A DNA stretch of 50,888 bases from Streptococcus cristatus (GTDB taxonomy: Bacteria > Bacillota > Bacilli > Lactobacillales > Streptococcaceae): contig NZ_KQ969062.1 of NCBI RefSeq assembly GCF_001578775.1, positions 1,266,395-1,317,282 on the forward strand, read 5' to 3'. The position numbers and the translations under genes are program-made. The notes beneath the pieces were generated by a model. It saw only the letters and a list, made by a program, of their open reading frames with translations, did no database searches and was not told the origin of the DNA. The number at the start of each line of letters is the position of its first letter. Position 1 is the stretch's first letter. Positions 26,959 through 35,185 of this stretch are shown here, in pieces.

Positions 26959-27868
26959 ATAATTCATCTGCGATTTTATTGATTTTTCTCAAGCGATGAT
27001 TGACACCGCTCTTAGTTAGAGGCCGGCTCAGACTATCAGCTAGCTGCTGGATCGAATAGTCCGGATGCTGGATACGAAGTTGAGCAACCTCCTGCAGGTC
27101 TACAGGTAAACTCTCAATGCCGATATTATCGCTGATTTTGGCAATATTGTTGATGGTTTTCATACTGGCTGTGACCGTGCGAGCGATGTTCGCTGTCTCC
27201 GCATTATTGGCGCGATTAAGATCGTTGCGCGCTTCCCGCATAAGCTTAAGAGACTCAAACTCAGCCATGGCTTCCATAGCCCCAATGACAATGAGAAAAT
27301 CCATGATGTCTTCAGCACGCTGCAGATAAGTGACAGCCCCCTTCTTACGCTCGATGGTCTTGGCATCCAGCAGAAAACGACGCATCAAGGCAGCCAAATC
27401 TTCAGCATGATCCAGATAAACGGACAAGATTTCCAGCTGGTACTTGCCTGAGTCTGGCTCCCGCATGCTACCATTTGAGAGAAAGGCCCCTCGCAGATAA
27501 GCTCGGATGGCTTCGTCATCTGACAAAATGGCCTGGTCAATCCCTGCCTCAATACCAAAAAAGGAGTCAGCCAAGTGCAGGTCAGATAAGATTTCTTCTA
27601 CTTTCTGATCTAGAAATACTGTATAAACGCGATTCTTGCGCAGATTAGTCTTCTGATGGTGGCGGATTTCTGACTTGACCTGATAAAGGTCCGACAGCAG
27701 CTCATAGAGATGGCGAGCAATCTTGGCATTTTCTGTTGAAATGGATAAGGTGAGGCCGGTCGAAGAAATTCCTAAACTACCAGCCATCTTAATCATGGCA
27801 GCCAACTCATTTTTGTCTTTTACAGATAAGCTTAAAAGCTCTTCTTTTACTTTTACTGTAAAGCTCAT
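26957..27868 (-). CDS. whiA: Sporulation/cell-division regulator WhiA
   Basis: WhiA is a widely conserved DNA-binding protein of Gram-positive bacteria linked to cell division and chromosome segregation. The 303-residue protein begins [13 protein letters not shown]. Its N-terminal two-thirds form a degenerate LAGLIDADG fold ([13 protein letters not shown] is recognisable) and its C-terminus a helix-turn-helix ([20 protein letters not shown]). It overlaps yvcK by four bases and is the third gene of rapZ-yvcK-whiA, the standard order. It is not a homing endonuclease despite the fold. Confidence 0.95.
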   Translation of the reverse strand: MSFTVKVKEELLSLSVKDKNELAAMIKMAGSLGISSTGLTLSISTENAKIARHLYELLSDLYQVKSEIRHHQKTNLRKNRVYTVFLDQKVEEILSDLHLADSFFGIEAGIDQAILSDDEAIRAYLRGAFLSNGSMREPDSGKYQLEILSVYLDHAEDLAALMRRFLLDAKTIERKKGAVTYLQRAEDIMDFLIVIGAMEAMAEFESLKLMREARNDLNRANNAETANIARTVTASMKTINNIAKISDNIGIESLPVDLQEVAQLRIQHPDYSIQQLADSLSRPLTKSGVNHRLRKINKIADEL

Positions 27869-28842
27869 TTGCGCACCTGTATAATCTGCATCAATTCATC
27901 AACAAGTAACTCTCCGTCATGGAAAGCTCCGCCATTTTCCAATCGAAGGAAATTCGATGAAATGACACGCGGAACTTGCACTTGCAGCCCTCGAAAATTA
28001 TGCTCAACCTGAACCAGATATTCATCAAATTTATTGCTGTTCATATACTCACGCGGAACTGGCTCGATATTGACCAAGACAGTATCAATGAACTTTTTGC
28101 CCAGATGGCGATGCAATACTTGAACGTGGTCGCTATCTGAAAAGTGCTCAGTTTCGCCACGTTGAGTCATAATATTGCAAACATAGGCTACTTCTGCCTT
28201 AGTATCTAAAATAGCTTGGCCGATTTCTTCGATTACGAGGTTTGGCAAGATGGAGGTAAAGAGAGAACCCGGTCCCAGCACCACCATATCGCTATCCAAA
28301 ATGCTCTGGACCACCTTTCTACTGGCAACAGGCTTTGCATCATCATAGGTATTGGTCACATAGACCCGCTCAATCATCCCAGCCTTACTGGCTAGATTAC
28401 TCTCACCGACAACTTCCGTTCCATCAGTAAACACAGCATGCAGAGTCAGAGGAGTGTCGCTTGAAGGGTAGATTTTACCTGTTGTATGGAAGAACTTGGT
28501 CAGAAGCTGCATGGCATTATAGGTCGAACCCTGCATTTCGGAAATGCCTGCAATAATCAGATTCCCAAGGGGATGACCTGCTAGAACGCCGTCTCCTTTG
28601 GCAAAGCGATACTGGAAAACCTTCTCATAAAACTTTGGCATATCAGACATAGCCACCAAAACATTTCGCAAGTCACCCGGCGGCGTCAGCTGCTGGATGT
28701 TCTTCCGCAGCTCACCAGAACTGCCGCCATCATCTGCAACTGTGACAATAGCTGTGATTTCTACATCCTTTTTCCGCAGGCTGTCTAAAATGACTGAAAT
28801 TCCTGTACCACCGCCGATAACTGTAATTCTCGGTTTTCTCAT
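27865..28842 (-). CDS. yvcK: YvcK/CofD-like factor (gluconeogenesis factor)
   Basis: A 325-residue YvcK-family protein with the CofD-like fold, which binds UDP-sugars in B. subtilis and affects cell-wall synthesis and carbon use. The N-terminal [15 protein letters not shown] nucleotide-binding motif and [12 protein letters not shown] are characteristic, as is the [12 protein letters not shown] stretch. It overlaps rapZ by four bases and whiA by four bases, so all three are translated from one message. The length is usual. Confidence 0.94.
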   Translation of the reverse strand: MRKPRITVIGGGTGISVILDSLRKKDVEITAIVTVADDGGSSGELRKNIQQLTPPGDLRNVLVAMSDMPKFYEKVFQYRFAKGDGVLAGHPLGNLIIAGISEMQGSTYNAMQLLTKFFHTTGKIYPSSDTPLTLHAVFTDGTEVVGESNLASKAGMIERVYVTNTYDDAKPVASRKVVQSILDSDMVVLGPGSLFTSILPNLVIEEIGQAILDTKAEVAYVCNIMTQRGETEHFSDSDHVQVLHRHLGKKFIDTVLVNIEPVPREYMNSNKFDEYLVQVEHNFRGLQVQVPRVISSNFLRLENGGAFHDGELLVDELMQIIQVRK

Positions 28843-29729
28843 GAGCGATTCACCGTTTCCTTCCGGCGATTTTTGTCGCGATGACTGGCATTAACTGGCC
28901 AGTTTTTCGCTAAATCATCCGCCAAACGCTGTGCAAAAGCCACACTACGGTGTTGTCCACCTGTACAGCCAACTGCGATGGTCAGCACAGACTTTCCTTC
29001 CTTTTGATAGCCGGGCAAAATCGGCTCAATCAGGCCCAGCAAATGCTGGTAAAACTCTTCTGACTCCGCATGGTTCATGACATAATCAAAGACATCCTTG
29101 TCCAATCCTGTCTGATTGCGCAGCTCAGGTTTATAGTAGGGATTGGGCAGGAAACGTACATCAAAAACCAAGTCCGCATCCAGAGGCAAACCGTATTTGA
29201 AGCCAAAACTCATAACCTCAATGCGGAAACTGTGCAGGTCAGCCTGGTTTGAAAATTGTTCAGAGATGGTCTTTCTGAGCTCCCGTGGTGTCAGTTCCGT
29301 CGTATCTACAACATTTTGACTGAGATTTTTCAGAGGAGCTAAAAGTTCGCGCTCCAGTTTAATACCATCTAAAATTCGCCCGTCAGCTGCCAAAGGGTGA
29401 CTGCGTCTAGTTTCCTTATAGCGAGCCACCAACTCCTTGTCAGCCGCATCTAAAAATAAAATTTTAAAATCGATTTCCGTGCTTCTTTCTAGCTCATCCA
29501 GAATATCCTGAATCTCCAAAAAGAAGGAGCGACTCCTCATATCAACAACCAGAGCCAACTTATCATTGTCCTTTGTCCCTTCGACCAACTGCAAAAACTT
29601 TGGTACTAAGGTCGGCGGCATATTATCAATGGTAAAATAACCCAAATCCTCAAAAGACTGGATGGCGACAGTCTTTCCGGCACCGCTCATTCCTGTCACA
29701 ATCACTAATTGAATCTTGTGTTCAGCCAT
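28839..29729 (-). CDS. rapZ: RapZ-family nucleotide-binding protein
   Basis: A P-loop protein of 296 residues (formerly YvcJ/UPF0042). Walker A GMSGAGKT is at about residues 13-20, and the C-terminal half contains the conserved [11 protein letters not shown] and [10 protein letters not shown] motifs. In E. coli RapZ controls decay of the small RNA GlmZ and senses glucosamine-6-phosphate. In Gram-positives the target is less clear, so only the family is certain. It is the first gene of the rapZ-yvcK-whiA operon. ridA lies upstream but is separated by a terminator. Confidence 0.94.
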   Translation of the reverse strand: MAEHKIQLVIVTGMSGAGKTVAIQSFEDLGYFTIDNMPPTLVPKFLQLVEGTKDNDKLALVVDMRSRSFFLEIQDILDELERSTEIDFKILFLDAADKELVARYKETRRSHPLAADGRILDGIKLERELLAPLKNLSQNVVDTTELTPRELRKTISEQFSNQADLHSFRIEVMSFGFKYGLPLDADLVFDVRFLPNPYYKPELRNQTGLDKDVFDYVMNHAESEEFYQHLLGLIEPILPGYQKEGKSVLTIAVGCTGGQHRSVAFAQRLADDLAKNWPVNASHRDKNRRKETVNRS

Positions 29730-29766
29730 TCTTTCTCCCTTCGTCTAACATTTTATTTCTAAAAAA

Positions 29767-29789
29767 GGACGGGAAACTTCTCCCGGTCC
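29767..29789 (-). terminator. ridA terminator
   Basis: On the minus strand GGACCGGGA pairs with TCCCGTCC around a six-base loop with one bulged C, and six T follow. It lies a few bases after the ridA stop. Confidence 0.8.
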
Positions 29790-29796
29790 CAATCAT

Positions 29797-30180
29797 TTAT
29801 TCTACAATCTCAGCAATGACTTCGATTTCGATTTTTACATCACGAGGCAAGCGAGCCACTTCTACTGCCGAACGAGCTGGAAACTCGCTCTTAAAGGCCG
29901 TTTTGTAGACCTCATTAAATGGCACAAAATCATTGATGTCGCTTAGAAAGCAGGTTGCCTTGACCACATGTTCAAAATCTGTACCAGCTGCTTCTAAAAT
30001 GGCTCCTACATTTTTCAAAACTTGCTGGGTCTGCTCCTCAATCGTTGTTCCTACAATTTCTCCCGTCTCTGGTGACAAAGGAATCTGACCACTTGCAAAT
30101 AAAAGGTTGCCGACGATTTTTCCTTGGACATAAGGTCCGATTGCTGCCGGTGCTTTATCTGTTTGTACTATTTTTGCCAT
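29797..30180 (-). CDS. ridA: RidA family enamine/imine deaminase
   Basis: A 127-residue RidA (YjgF/YER057c/UK114) protein, which clears reactive enamines formed by PLP enzymes such as threonine dehydratase. The family signature is clear: the start TDKAPAAIGPYVQGKIVGNLLFASGQIPL, the catalytic arginine in FPARSAVEVARLP near residue 105, and the KIEIEVIA end. It is a single-gene unit with its own terminator, although it lies directly upstream of rapZ. Confidence 0.94.
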   Translation of the reverse strand: MAKIVQTDKAPAAIGPYVQGKIVGNLLFASGQIPLSPETGEIVGTTIEEQTQQVLKNVGAILEAAGTDFEHVVKATCFLSDINDFVPFNEVYKTAFKSEFPARSAVEVARLPRDVKIEIEVIAEIVE

Positions 30181-30257
30181 TGTATTCTCCTCATTTCTTT
30201 TATCTTACTTATTATATCATAAAGTCAAAAGACTGACTATTCTTGTCCTCCTTCCCA

Positions 30258-30286
30258 TTGACTTTTAGGAAATTTTTCTTTATGAT
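30258..30286 (+). promoter_or_regulatory. Promoter of the preQ1-controlled operon
   Basis: TTGACT (30258-30263) and TATGAT (30281-30286) are spaced by 17 bases. The riboswitch-like sequence starts 33 bases after the -10 box. Confidence 0.75.
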
Positions 30287-30318
30287 AGTAAATGCATAAT
30301 TCAAAACACCCGTTTTGG

Positions 30319-30353
30319 ACTGGTTCGCAAACTTCCCAGTATAAAAAACTAAG
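30319..30353 (+). promoter_or_regulatory. preQ1-I riboswitch aptamer
   Basis: Stem ACTGG (30319-30323) / CCAGT (30336-30340) encloses the loop TTCGCAAACTTC. It is followed directly by the A-rich tail ATAAAAAACTAAG that docks into the aptamer. This matches the short class I preQ1 riboswitch pattern (stem, loop and the tail AAAAAACUAAG). It senses pre-queuosine-1, a precursor of the tRNA base queuosine. The terminator at 30431-30463 is the likely expression platform; the exact switching helix is not resolved. Confidence 0.8.
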
Positions 30354-30403
30354 TACCCTTATATTCTAAAGTAATGTAATTGCGCATAGTTTTTTCTGGT
30401 GTC

Positions 30404-30463
30404 CTGCCACTTTGGCAGAACTAACTGAGAGGTTGAGACGGAGGTTTCAGCCTTATTTTATTT
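30404..30463 (+). terminator. Leader hairpin and intrinsic terminator of the preQ1-controlled operon
   Basis: A small hairpin CTGCC/GGCAG (30404-30418) is followed by a nine-base stem GGTTGAGAC / GTTTCAGCC (two G-U pairs) with loop GGAG at 30431-30452, then TTATTTTATTT. It lies between the aptamer and the first gene, so preQ1 binding could decide whether transcription continues. Confidence 0.75.
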
Positions 30464-30479
30464 CTTAAAAGGAGGACCT

Positions 30480-31457
30480 ATGAAAAGAAAAGTTATTATT
30501 GACTGCGATCCTGGCATAGACGACAGCCTAGCCCTGCTCTATGCCCTGCAACACCCTGACTTAGAGGTCGTTGCTTTGACCATAGTTGCTGGAAATGTCC
30601 CAGTAGAACTTGGTCTTGAAAATGCCTTTAAAATCCTAGAAAGGCTGAATCGGCTAGATATTCCAGTATATGCAGGAGCCGACAAGCCCTTGGTTCGTGA
30701 TTTCGTCTCCGCTCAGGATACCCACGGCATGGATGGATTGGGGGAAAGCGGGATAGCAAGAAGCAGTTCCACCCAAGCCCAGCCACAAGCAGCTTATGAC
30801 TATCTGGCAGACTATTTCCAGAAAAATAAAGATACTTCCATCATAGCACTGGGGCCTTTGACCAATATTGCCTTGGCTCTTAGGAAAAATCCTAACCTTG
30901 GGCAGCATCTAAACCGATTTGTCAGCATGGGCGGCAGCTACAAATCGCATGGCAACTGCTCGCCCGTAGCGGAGTACAACTACTGGTGCGATCCACATGC
31001 AGCGCAAGAAACCTATGAAAAACTTGGAAAAAAGATTGAAATGGTCGGTCTAGATGTCACGCGAAAGATTGTGTTGACGCCTAATCTCTTGGAATATATG
31101 CGTTTTATCAACCCTGAAGTCGCTGACTTTATCGGAAAAATCACTCGTTTTTACTGGGATTTTCATTGGGAGTATGAACGTATCATCGGCTGTGTCATCA
31201 ACGATCCATTGGCCGTTGCCCATTTCCTACATAAAGACCTTTGTCAAGGATTCGACTCCTTCGTCGATCTCGCAACGGAAGGTATTGCCTTAGGACAAAC
31301 GCTAGTTGATGCCTATCATTTTTATGGTAAACAAGCCAATGCTAAGGTGCTGACTCAAGTAAACACCCACCTCTTCTTTCAGGATTTTCTCTCCGTGGTA
31401 CTCAACACTTCAAAGGAAATCATCTGCCAAGATCTAGAAACTTTAAATTTAGGATAA
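30480..31457 (+). CDS. Nucleoside hydrolase, candidate queuosine hydrolase (QueK-like)
   Basis: A 325-residue IunH-type nucleoside hydrolase. The calcium-binding cluster DCDPGIDD is at residues 8-15 (Asp8, Asp10, Asp14, Asp15). GPLTNIALAL, MGGSYKSHGN and AEYNYWCDPHAA follow, and VINDPLAVAH near the end carries the last ligand. Family members split ribonucleosides into base and ribose. It sits behind a preQ1-I riboswitch and next to an ECF transporter subunit. A role in releasing queuine from queuosine, as reported for QueK proteins in gut and pathogenic bacteria, is therefore the best inference. Ordinary purine or pyrimidine nucleoside cleavage is the alternative. The ribosome-binding site AAAGGAGG is strong. 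Confidence 0.82.
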   Translation: MKRKVIIDCDPGIDDSLALLYALQHPDLEVVALTIVAGNVPVELGLENAFKILERLNRLDIPVYAGADKPLVRDFVSAQDTHGMDGLGESGIARSSSTQAQPQAAYDYLADYFQKNKDTSIIALGPLTNIALALRKNPNLGQHLNRFVSMGGSYKSHGNCSPVAEYNYWCDPHAAQETYEKLGKKIEMVGLDVTRKIVLTPNLLEYMRFINPEVADFIGKITRFYWDFHWEYERIIGCVINDPLAVAHFLHKDLCQGFDSFVDLATEGIALGQTLVDAYHFYGKQANAKVLTQVNTHLFFQDFLSVVLNTSKEIICQDLETLNLG

Positions 31458-31461
31458 AACT

Positions 31462-32028
31462 ATGAAAAAAACAACACCATTTACCATTACATTTACAGCT
31501 ATCTGCATCGCTCTAAACTATATCGGTGCCAACATCGCACTTTTTCTAAAACTCCCAGTTTATTTGGATACTTTTGGAACGATATTGGCTAGCCTCATTT
31601 TAGGACCTATTTTGGGAGTAGGAACAGCGGTTGCCAGTGCTCTTATTAGCGCCTTTACAACGGATATCTCTGCTATTTATTTCTCTCCAGTAGCCATTCT
31701 TTTGGCCCTGCTCGTCTCAGCCTCTTTCAACTCTGATTCAAAACCAAGACTAAACCTCCTCTGGAAAACGATTCTAGTCTCTCTGCCGGCTACTGCTTTG
31801 GCCTCTCTGATCACTGTGATAGTCTTCAAAGGAATTACCCCAAGCGGATCTAGTATTATCGTTCAAGGTTTACACGGTTTAGGCTTAGATTTAGTCACCA
31901 GCACCATCATCGTCCAAGCGCTAACCGACTATGCAGACCGCCTCATCGTTATTGGGGTCAGTCTCGTCTTCATCCCACAACTCAAAAAAGTTATCCCAAG
32001 AATCTTTGCAAAATCCAGCAATGCATAA
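31462..32028 (+). CDS. ECF transporter substrate-binding subunit, candidate queuosine-precursor importer
   Basis: A 188-residue integral membrane protein with about six hydrophobic segments. Its beginning (ALNYIGANIAL, LPVYLDTFGTILASLILGP, GVGTAVASALISAF) is typical of S components of energy-coupling-factor transporters, which share a common ATPase/EcfT module encoded elsewhere. It starts four bases after the nucleoside hydrolase, so the pair forms one operon under the preQ1-I riboswitch. Uptake of a queuosine-related compound, as proposed for QrtT/QueT-type subunits, is inferred from that control. The substrate could also be another nucleoside. A strong terminator overlaps its stop codon. 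Confidence 0.8.
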   Translation: MKKTTPFTITFTAICIALNYIGANIALFLKLPVYLDTFGTILASLILGPILGVGTAVASALISAFTTDISAIYFSPVAILLALLVSASFNSDSKPRLNLLWKTILVSLPATALASLITVIVFKGITPSGSSIIVQGLHGLGLDLVTSTIIVQALTDYADRLIVIGVSLVFIPQLKKVIPRIFAKSSNA

Positions 32029-32077
32029 ATCAAAAGAACTACTCAGAAAACGTGATTTCGAGTAGTTCTTTTGATTT
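32027..32077. terminator. Long terminator after the ECF subunit gene
   Basis: A perfect 18-base inverted repeat (AAATCAAAAGAACTACTC and its complement, 32027-32044 and 32060-32077) has a 15-base loop. A-rich and T-rich flanks mean it could work in both directions. Confidence 0.9.
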
Positions 32078-32121
32078 TAACATTTGTTTTTTTATAAGTT
32101 TTTAAGTTTAAGTTTAAAAAA

Positions 32122-32158
32122 GAAGTAGGCAGGCCCTTCTTGAGTCCAATCCTACTCC
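32122..32158 (-). terminator. pyrB terminator
   Basis: On the minus strand GGAGTAGG pairs with CCTACTTC (one G-U) and TTTTTT follows. It lies just after the pyrB stop and ends the pyr operon, which therefore lacks carAB here. Confidence 0.7.
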
Positions 32159-32175
32159 CAAGCTACATTTTGAGA

Positions 32176-33093
32176 TTAGTTGCGTCCTTTGAGAACAGCC
32201 TCAATGATTGCCATTCTGACAAAGACGCCATTTGTCATTTGTTCTACGATACGAGATTTTGGAGCTTCAACCAGATGATCTGCAATTTCTACATCGCGAT
32301 TGACAGGCGCTGGGTGCATCAAGATAGCGGTATCTTTCATGCGATCATAGCGCTCTTGCGTCAAACCATGAAGTTTATGATAATTTTCCTTAGAGAAAAT
32401 GGAGTTGTAGTCATGGCGTTCGTGCTGTACGCGGAGGAACATCATGACATCCACTTGGTCAATCACTTCGTCAATCGTTACGAATTTACCATAGTCAGCA
32501 AATTCCTCACTTCTCCACTCATCTGGACCAGCAAAGAAGAGCTCCGCACCGAGACGTTTTAAGATTTGCATATTAGATTTGGCTACACGAGAGTGATCAA
32601 GGTCACCAGCGATGGCTACTTTCAAACCATCAAAATGACCGAATTCTTGGTAAATTGTCATCAAGTCAAGTAAACTTTGGCTTGGGTGCTGACCAGAGCC
32701 ATCACCACCATTTACGATAGAAGTTGTAATCGTTGGGCTTTCGATCAATTCTTTATAGTAATCGACCTCAGGGTGACGGATGACACAGACATCTACACCG
32801 AGAGCTGACATAGTCAAAATCGTGTCGTACAAGGTTTCTCCCTTGTTGACTGAGCTTGTCTTGACATCAAAGTCAAGCAGGTCGCATCCAAGTTTTAATT
32901 CTGCTACTTCAAAAGCCTTGTGAGTCCGTGTTGAAGATTCAAAGAAGAGATTTGCAACGATATGCTGCTCATCATAATGAACCTTTGCGCCGTTTTTAAA
33001 TTCAATCCCGCGCTTGATCAGGGCCATTACTTCTTCGTTCGTAAGGTGTTCCATAGATACAAGATTTTTAAGTGCGATTTGATTTGATGACAT
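32176..33093 (-). CDS. pyrB: Aspartate carbamoyltransferase catalytic chain PyrB
   Basis: PyrB joins carbamoyl phosphate and aspartate, the first committed step of pyrimidine synthesis. The 305-residue protein has the carbamoyl-phosphate site [13 protein letters not shown] at about 50-62, HPSQSLLD in the middle and the aspartate-binding [11 protein letters not shown] near the end. It follows pyrP by 56 bases in the pyrR-pyrP-pyrB operon. In many streptococci and lactococci carA and carB come next, but here the operon stops at a terminator facing the convergent ECF gene. Control is through the PyrR attenuator upstream of pyrR. Confidence 0.96.
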   Translation of the reverse strand: MSSNQIALKNLVSMEHLTNEEVMALIKRGIEFKNGAKVHYDEQHIVANLFFESSTRTHKAFEVAELKLGCDLLDFDVKTSSVNKGETLYDTILTMSALGVDVCVIRHPEVDYYKELIESPTITTSIVNGGDGSGQHPSQSLLDLMTIYQEFGHFDGLKVAIAGDLDHSRVAKSNMQILKRLGAELFFAGPDEWRSEEFADYGKFVTIDEVIDQVDVMMFLRVQHERHDYNSIFSKENYHKLHGLTQERYDRMKDTAILMHPAPVNRDVEIADHLVEAPKSRIVEQMTNGVFVRMAIIEAVLKGRN

Positions 33094-33149
33094 GATGTTA
33101 TACTCCTTTTTTATTAAAAACTTTGGACAAATGTAGCAATCTCGTCAGC

Positions 33150-34430
33150 CTAATTTTTAGGTTCTGGCAGGATGAGGTAGAGGGCAATTCCGAGAACAGT
33201 TGACAAGGCAACTCCTGAAACTTGCAGACCTGATAGTTGCAGGGTCAGACCACCGATACCAGATACCAGAACGACACTGGCAATCAGCAGGTTCTTTTTG
33301 TTGTCAAAATTGGTTTGGGCTTCAATCAGAATTTTCAAACCACTGGAAGCAATTACCCCGAAGAGGGCGATGGAAATGCCTCCTAAGACTGGACTTGGAA
33401 TCGATTGGAGCAGGGCGGATACTTTCCCAACAAAACTCATGATAATCGCTAATACAGCAGCACCAGCAATCACATAAACACTGTAGATTTTATTGAGCGC
33501 CATAACCCCGATATTTTCACCGTAGCTAGTCACTGGCGGAGCACCAAAGATACCCGCGATAACCTGAGCCAGACCATCTCCAGCTAAAGTCTTATCCAAA
33601 CCAGGCTCTTTAAAGAAATCTTTGCCTGTCAAGCTATTCAGAACCATTACATGCCCAAAGTGCTCTGTCATCGTTACAAAGGCGATCGGTGCCATTGTTA
33701 GAATTGCACTTGGATACAATTTAAAATCATAATCTATAAACGGAAGATTCATTGGCGGAACGTGGAGCCAAGAAGCTTTTGTCACGTTGGCAAAAGAGAT
33801 AATCTCCTGACCTGTCACCGCTCCAACAATCAGAGCGAAGATATAGCCGACAATCAAGCCCAGCAGAACTGGAATAATACCAACTATTTTCTTACCGTAG
33901 ATGTTAAAGAGAATGACACAGAGGAGGGTTACCATCCCGATAGCAAAGTAGGTAATGTCGTAGACCTTCTGGTCTCCAACGGTCTTATACATCACATCGC
34001 CAACGGCTGTACCCGCTAGACTCAGACCAATCACCATGATGATCGGCCCCACCACTACTGGCGGCAAAATCTTATCAATCCAGGCGTTTCCTGCGAATTT
34101 CACGATGAGGGCTACGATGAAGTAGACCAAACCTCCCGTGATAGCACCTTGCGCAACCGCAGCAATCCCATCTGTCTTCATTAGGATTTGCATGGCAGCG
34201 ATATAAGCAAAGCTGGAACCCATATAAGCAGGGATTTTGTACTTGGTCACTGTCAAGTGGGCCAGCGTTCCCAAACCACTTGAAAACAGGGCTACCGCTG
34301 GGTCAATTCCCACCAGAATCGGAACCAACACTGTCGCCCCAAACATAGCGAATAAATGTTGGAATGAAAGTCCTAAGAGTAAGCCAGGTTTTGGCATATC
34401 ATGGACATCGTATTTAACTTCTTGACTCAT
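33150..34430 (-). CDS. pyrP: Uracil permease PyrP/UraA (NCS2 family)
   Basis: A 426-residue membrane protein with about 14 membrane segments that imports uracil. NCS2 features include [23 protein letters not shown] near the start, [14 protein letters not shown] in the middle, and the motif [19 protein letters not shown] preceded by [10 protein letters not shown]. It overlaps pyrR by four bases, so translation is coupled, and pyrB follows. Uracil uptake under PyrR control is the usual arrangement. Confidence 0.93.
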   Translation of the reverse strand: MSQEVKYDVHDMPKPGLLLGLSFQHLFAMFGATVLVPILVGIDPAVALFSSGLGTLAHLTVTKYKIPAYMGSSFAYIAAMQILMKTDGIAAVAQGAITGGLVYFIVALIVKFAGNAWIDKILPPVVVGPIIMVIGLSLAGTAVGDVMYKTVGDQKVYDITYFAIGMVTLLCVILFNIYGKKIVGIIPVLLGLIVGYIFALIVGAVTGQEIISFANVTKASWLHVPPMNLPFIDYDFKLYPSAILTMAPIAFVTMTEHFGHVMVLNSLTGKDFFKEPGLDKTLAGDGLAQVIAGIFGAPPVTSYGENIGVMALNKIYSVYVIAGAAVLAIIMSFVGKVSALLQSIPSPVLGGISIALFGVIASSGLKILIEAQTNFDNKKNLLIASVVLVSGIGGLTLQLSGLQVSGVALSTVLGIALYLILPEPKN

Positions 34431-34954
34431 CTTGTCTCCTCCTCTACAATCAGAACTCGGTCCTGACCATCTTTTTCAGTCATTTCAACAATAATCTCTT
34501 CAAGGTGGCTCGTTGGAATATTTTTGCCAATATAGTCTGCCCGAATCGGCAACTCACGGTGTCCGCGGTCCACTAGAACAGCGAGACTGACACGTGATGG
34601 TCGCCCATTGCTGACAAGATTATCAATGGCTGCGCGAATAGTCCGGCCTGTATAGAGCACATCGTCAACGATAATCACTTCACGATCAGTAATGTCAACT
34701 GAAATCACTGTCGTGTCTTCCTTGACCTTGATATCGTCTCGGAAGGGCTTTGTATCCACTTCGCAAACTGGAATCTCAATTTTCTCAAGCTGAGCCAGTC
34801 GTTGCTGGATCCGCTTGGCAATGAAAACCCCTCTGGTCTTAATGCCTGCCAAAACGATTTGGCTTAAATCCTTATTGCGCTCGATGATTTCATAGGTGAT
34901 TCGCGTGATGGCACGATTCATGGTGATCTCATCGACAACTTCCTTTGTCTTCAT
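34427..34954 (-). CDS. pyrR: Bifunctional pyr operon regulator / uracil phosphoribosyltransferase PyrR
   Basis: PyrR binds UMP and the pyr leader RNA and promotes termination when pyrimidines are plentiful; it also has uracil phosphoribosyltransferase activity. The 175-residue protein shows the PRPP-binding loop [19 protein letters not shown] and the N-terminal [12 protein letters not shown]. It is the first gene of the operon, with an AGGAGG ribosome-binding site just after the leader terminator. Confidence 0.96.
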   Translation of the reverse strand: MKTKEVVDEITMNRAITRITYEIIERNKDLSQIVLAGIKTRGVFIAKRIQQRLAQLEKIEIPVCEVDTKPFRDDIKVKEDTTVISVDITDREVIIVDDVLYTGRTIRAAIDNLVSNGRPSRVSLAVLVDRGHRELPIRADYIGKNIPTSHLEEIIVEMTEKDGQDRVLIVEEETR

Positions 34955-34974
34955 CTAAACCTCCTAAAAACATT

Positions 34975-35100
34975 AAAAAAGCCTCCTTTTGCAAGGAGAC
35001 CTCAGAAAATAGAGACAGGCTGAAACAAGACGCACTTGTCACACTCCACCTATCATTTTTACTTTGCTCCTTGCCTATCTCTCTGGATAGAATTAAAGGA
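34975..35100 (-). promoter_or_regulatory. PyrR-responsive attenuator in the pyr leader
   Basis: The leader has a PyrR-binding hairpin, with outer arms TCCTT/AAGGA (35096-35100 and 35068-35072) and an inner CTATCCAGAGAGATAG (35075-35090) that carries the conserved CCAGAGAG loop. A terminator follows (CTCCTT/AAGGAG, 34983-34998) with TTTTTT at 34975-34980. PyrR-UMP binding would favour the terminator. This is the known pyr mechanism; the antiterminator pairing was not worked out in full. Confidence 0.82.
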
Positions 35101-35117
35101 CTATTTAATTGTTTATA

Positions 35118-35146
35118 ACTATACCACAAATTAAAAACTATTTCAA
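35118..35146 (-). promoter_or_regulatory. pyr operon promoter
   Basis: TTGAAA (35141-35146) and TATAGT (35118-35123) are spaced by 17 bases on the minus strand, just upstream of the PyrR-binding hairpin. Confidence 0.75.
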
Positions 35147-35185
35147 GAAAAAAATCATGTTTTTTATGATTGTCTTAGATAAGCA

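Noticed and set aside
26957..27868. LAGLIDADG-like fold suggesting a homing endonuclease
   Set aside because: The protein is WhiA, which carries a degenerate version of the fold with a C-terminal helix-turn-helix and stands in its usual rapZ-yvcK-whiA operon.
30387..30452. A TPP riboswitch, suggested by CTGAGA in the leader
   Set aside because: The rest of the TPP aptamer consensus is missing, and CTGAGA is explained by the DNA leading into the terminator stem. The preQ1-I match is far better.
33125..33134. A GACAAATGTA sequence like a BlaI/CopY operator between pyrP and pyrB
   Set aside because: The ten-base core with free centre is expected a few times by chance in a window this long, it has no promoter around it, and it lacks the extended 12-base palindrome seen before the VTC gene.
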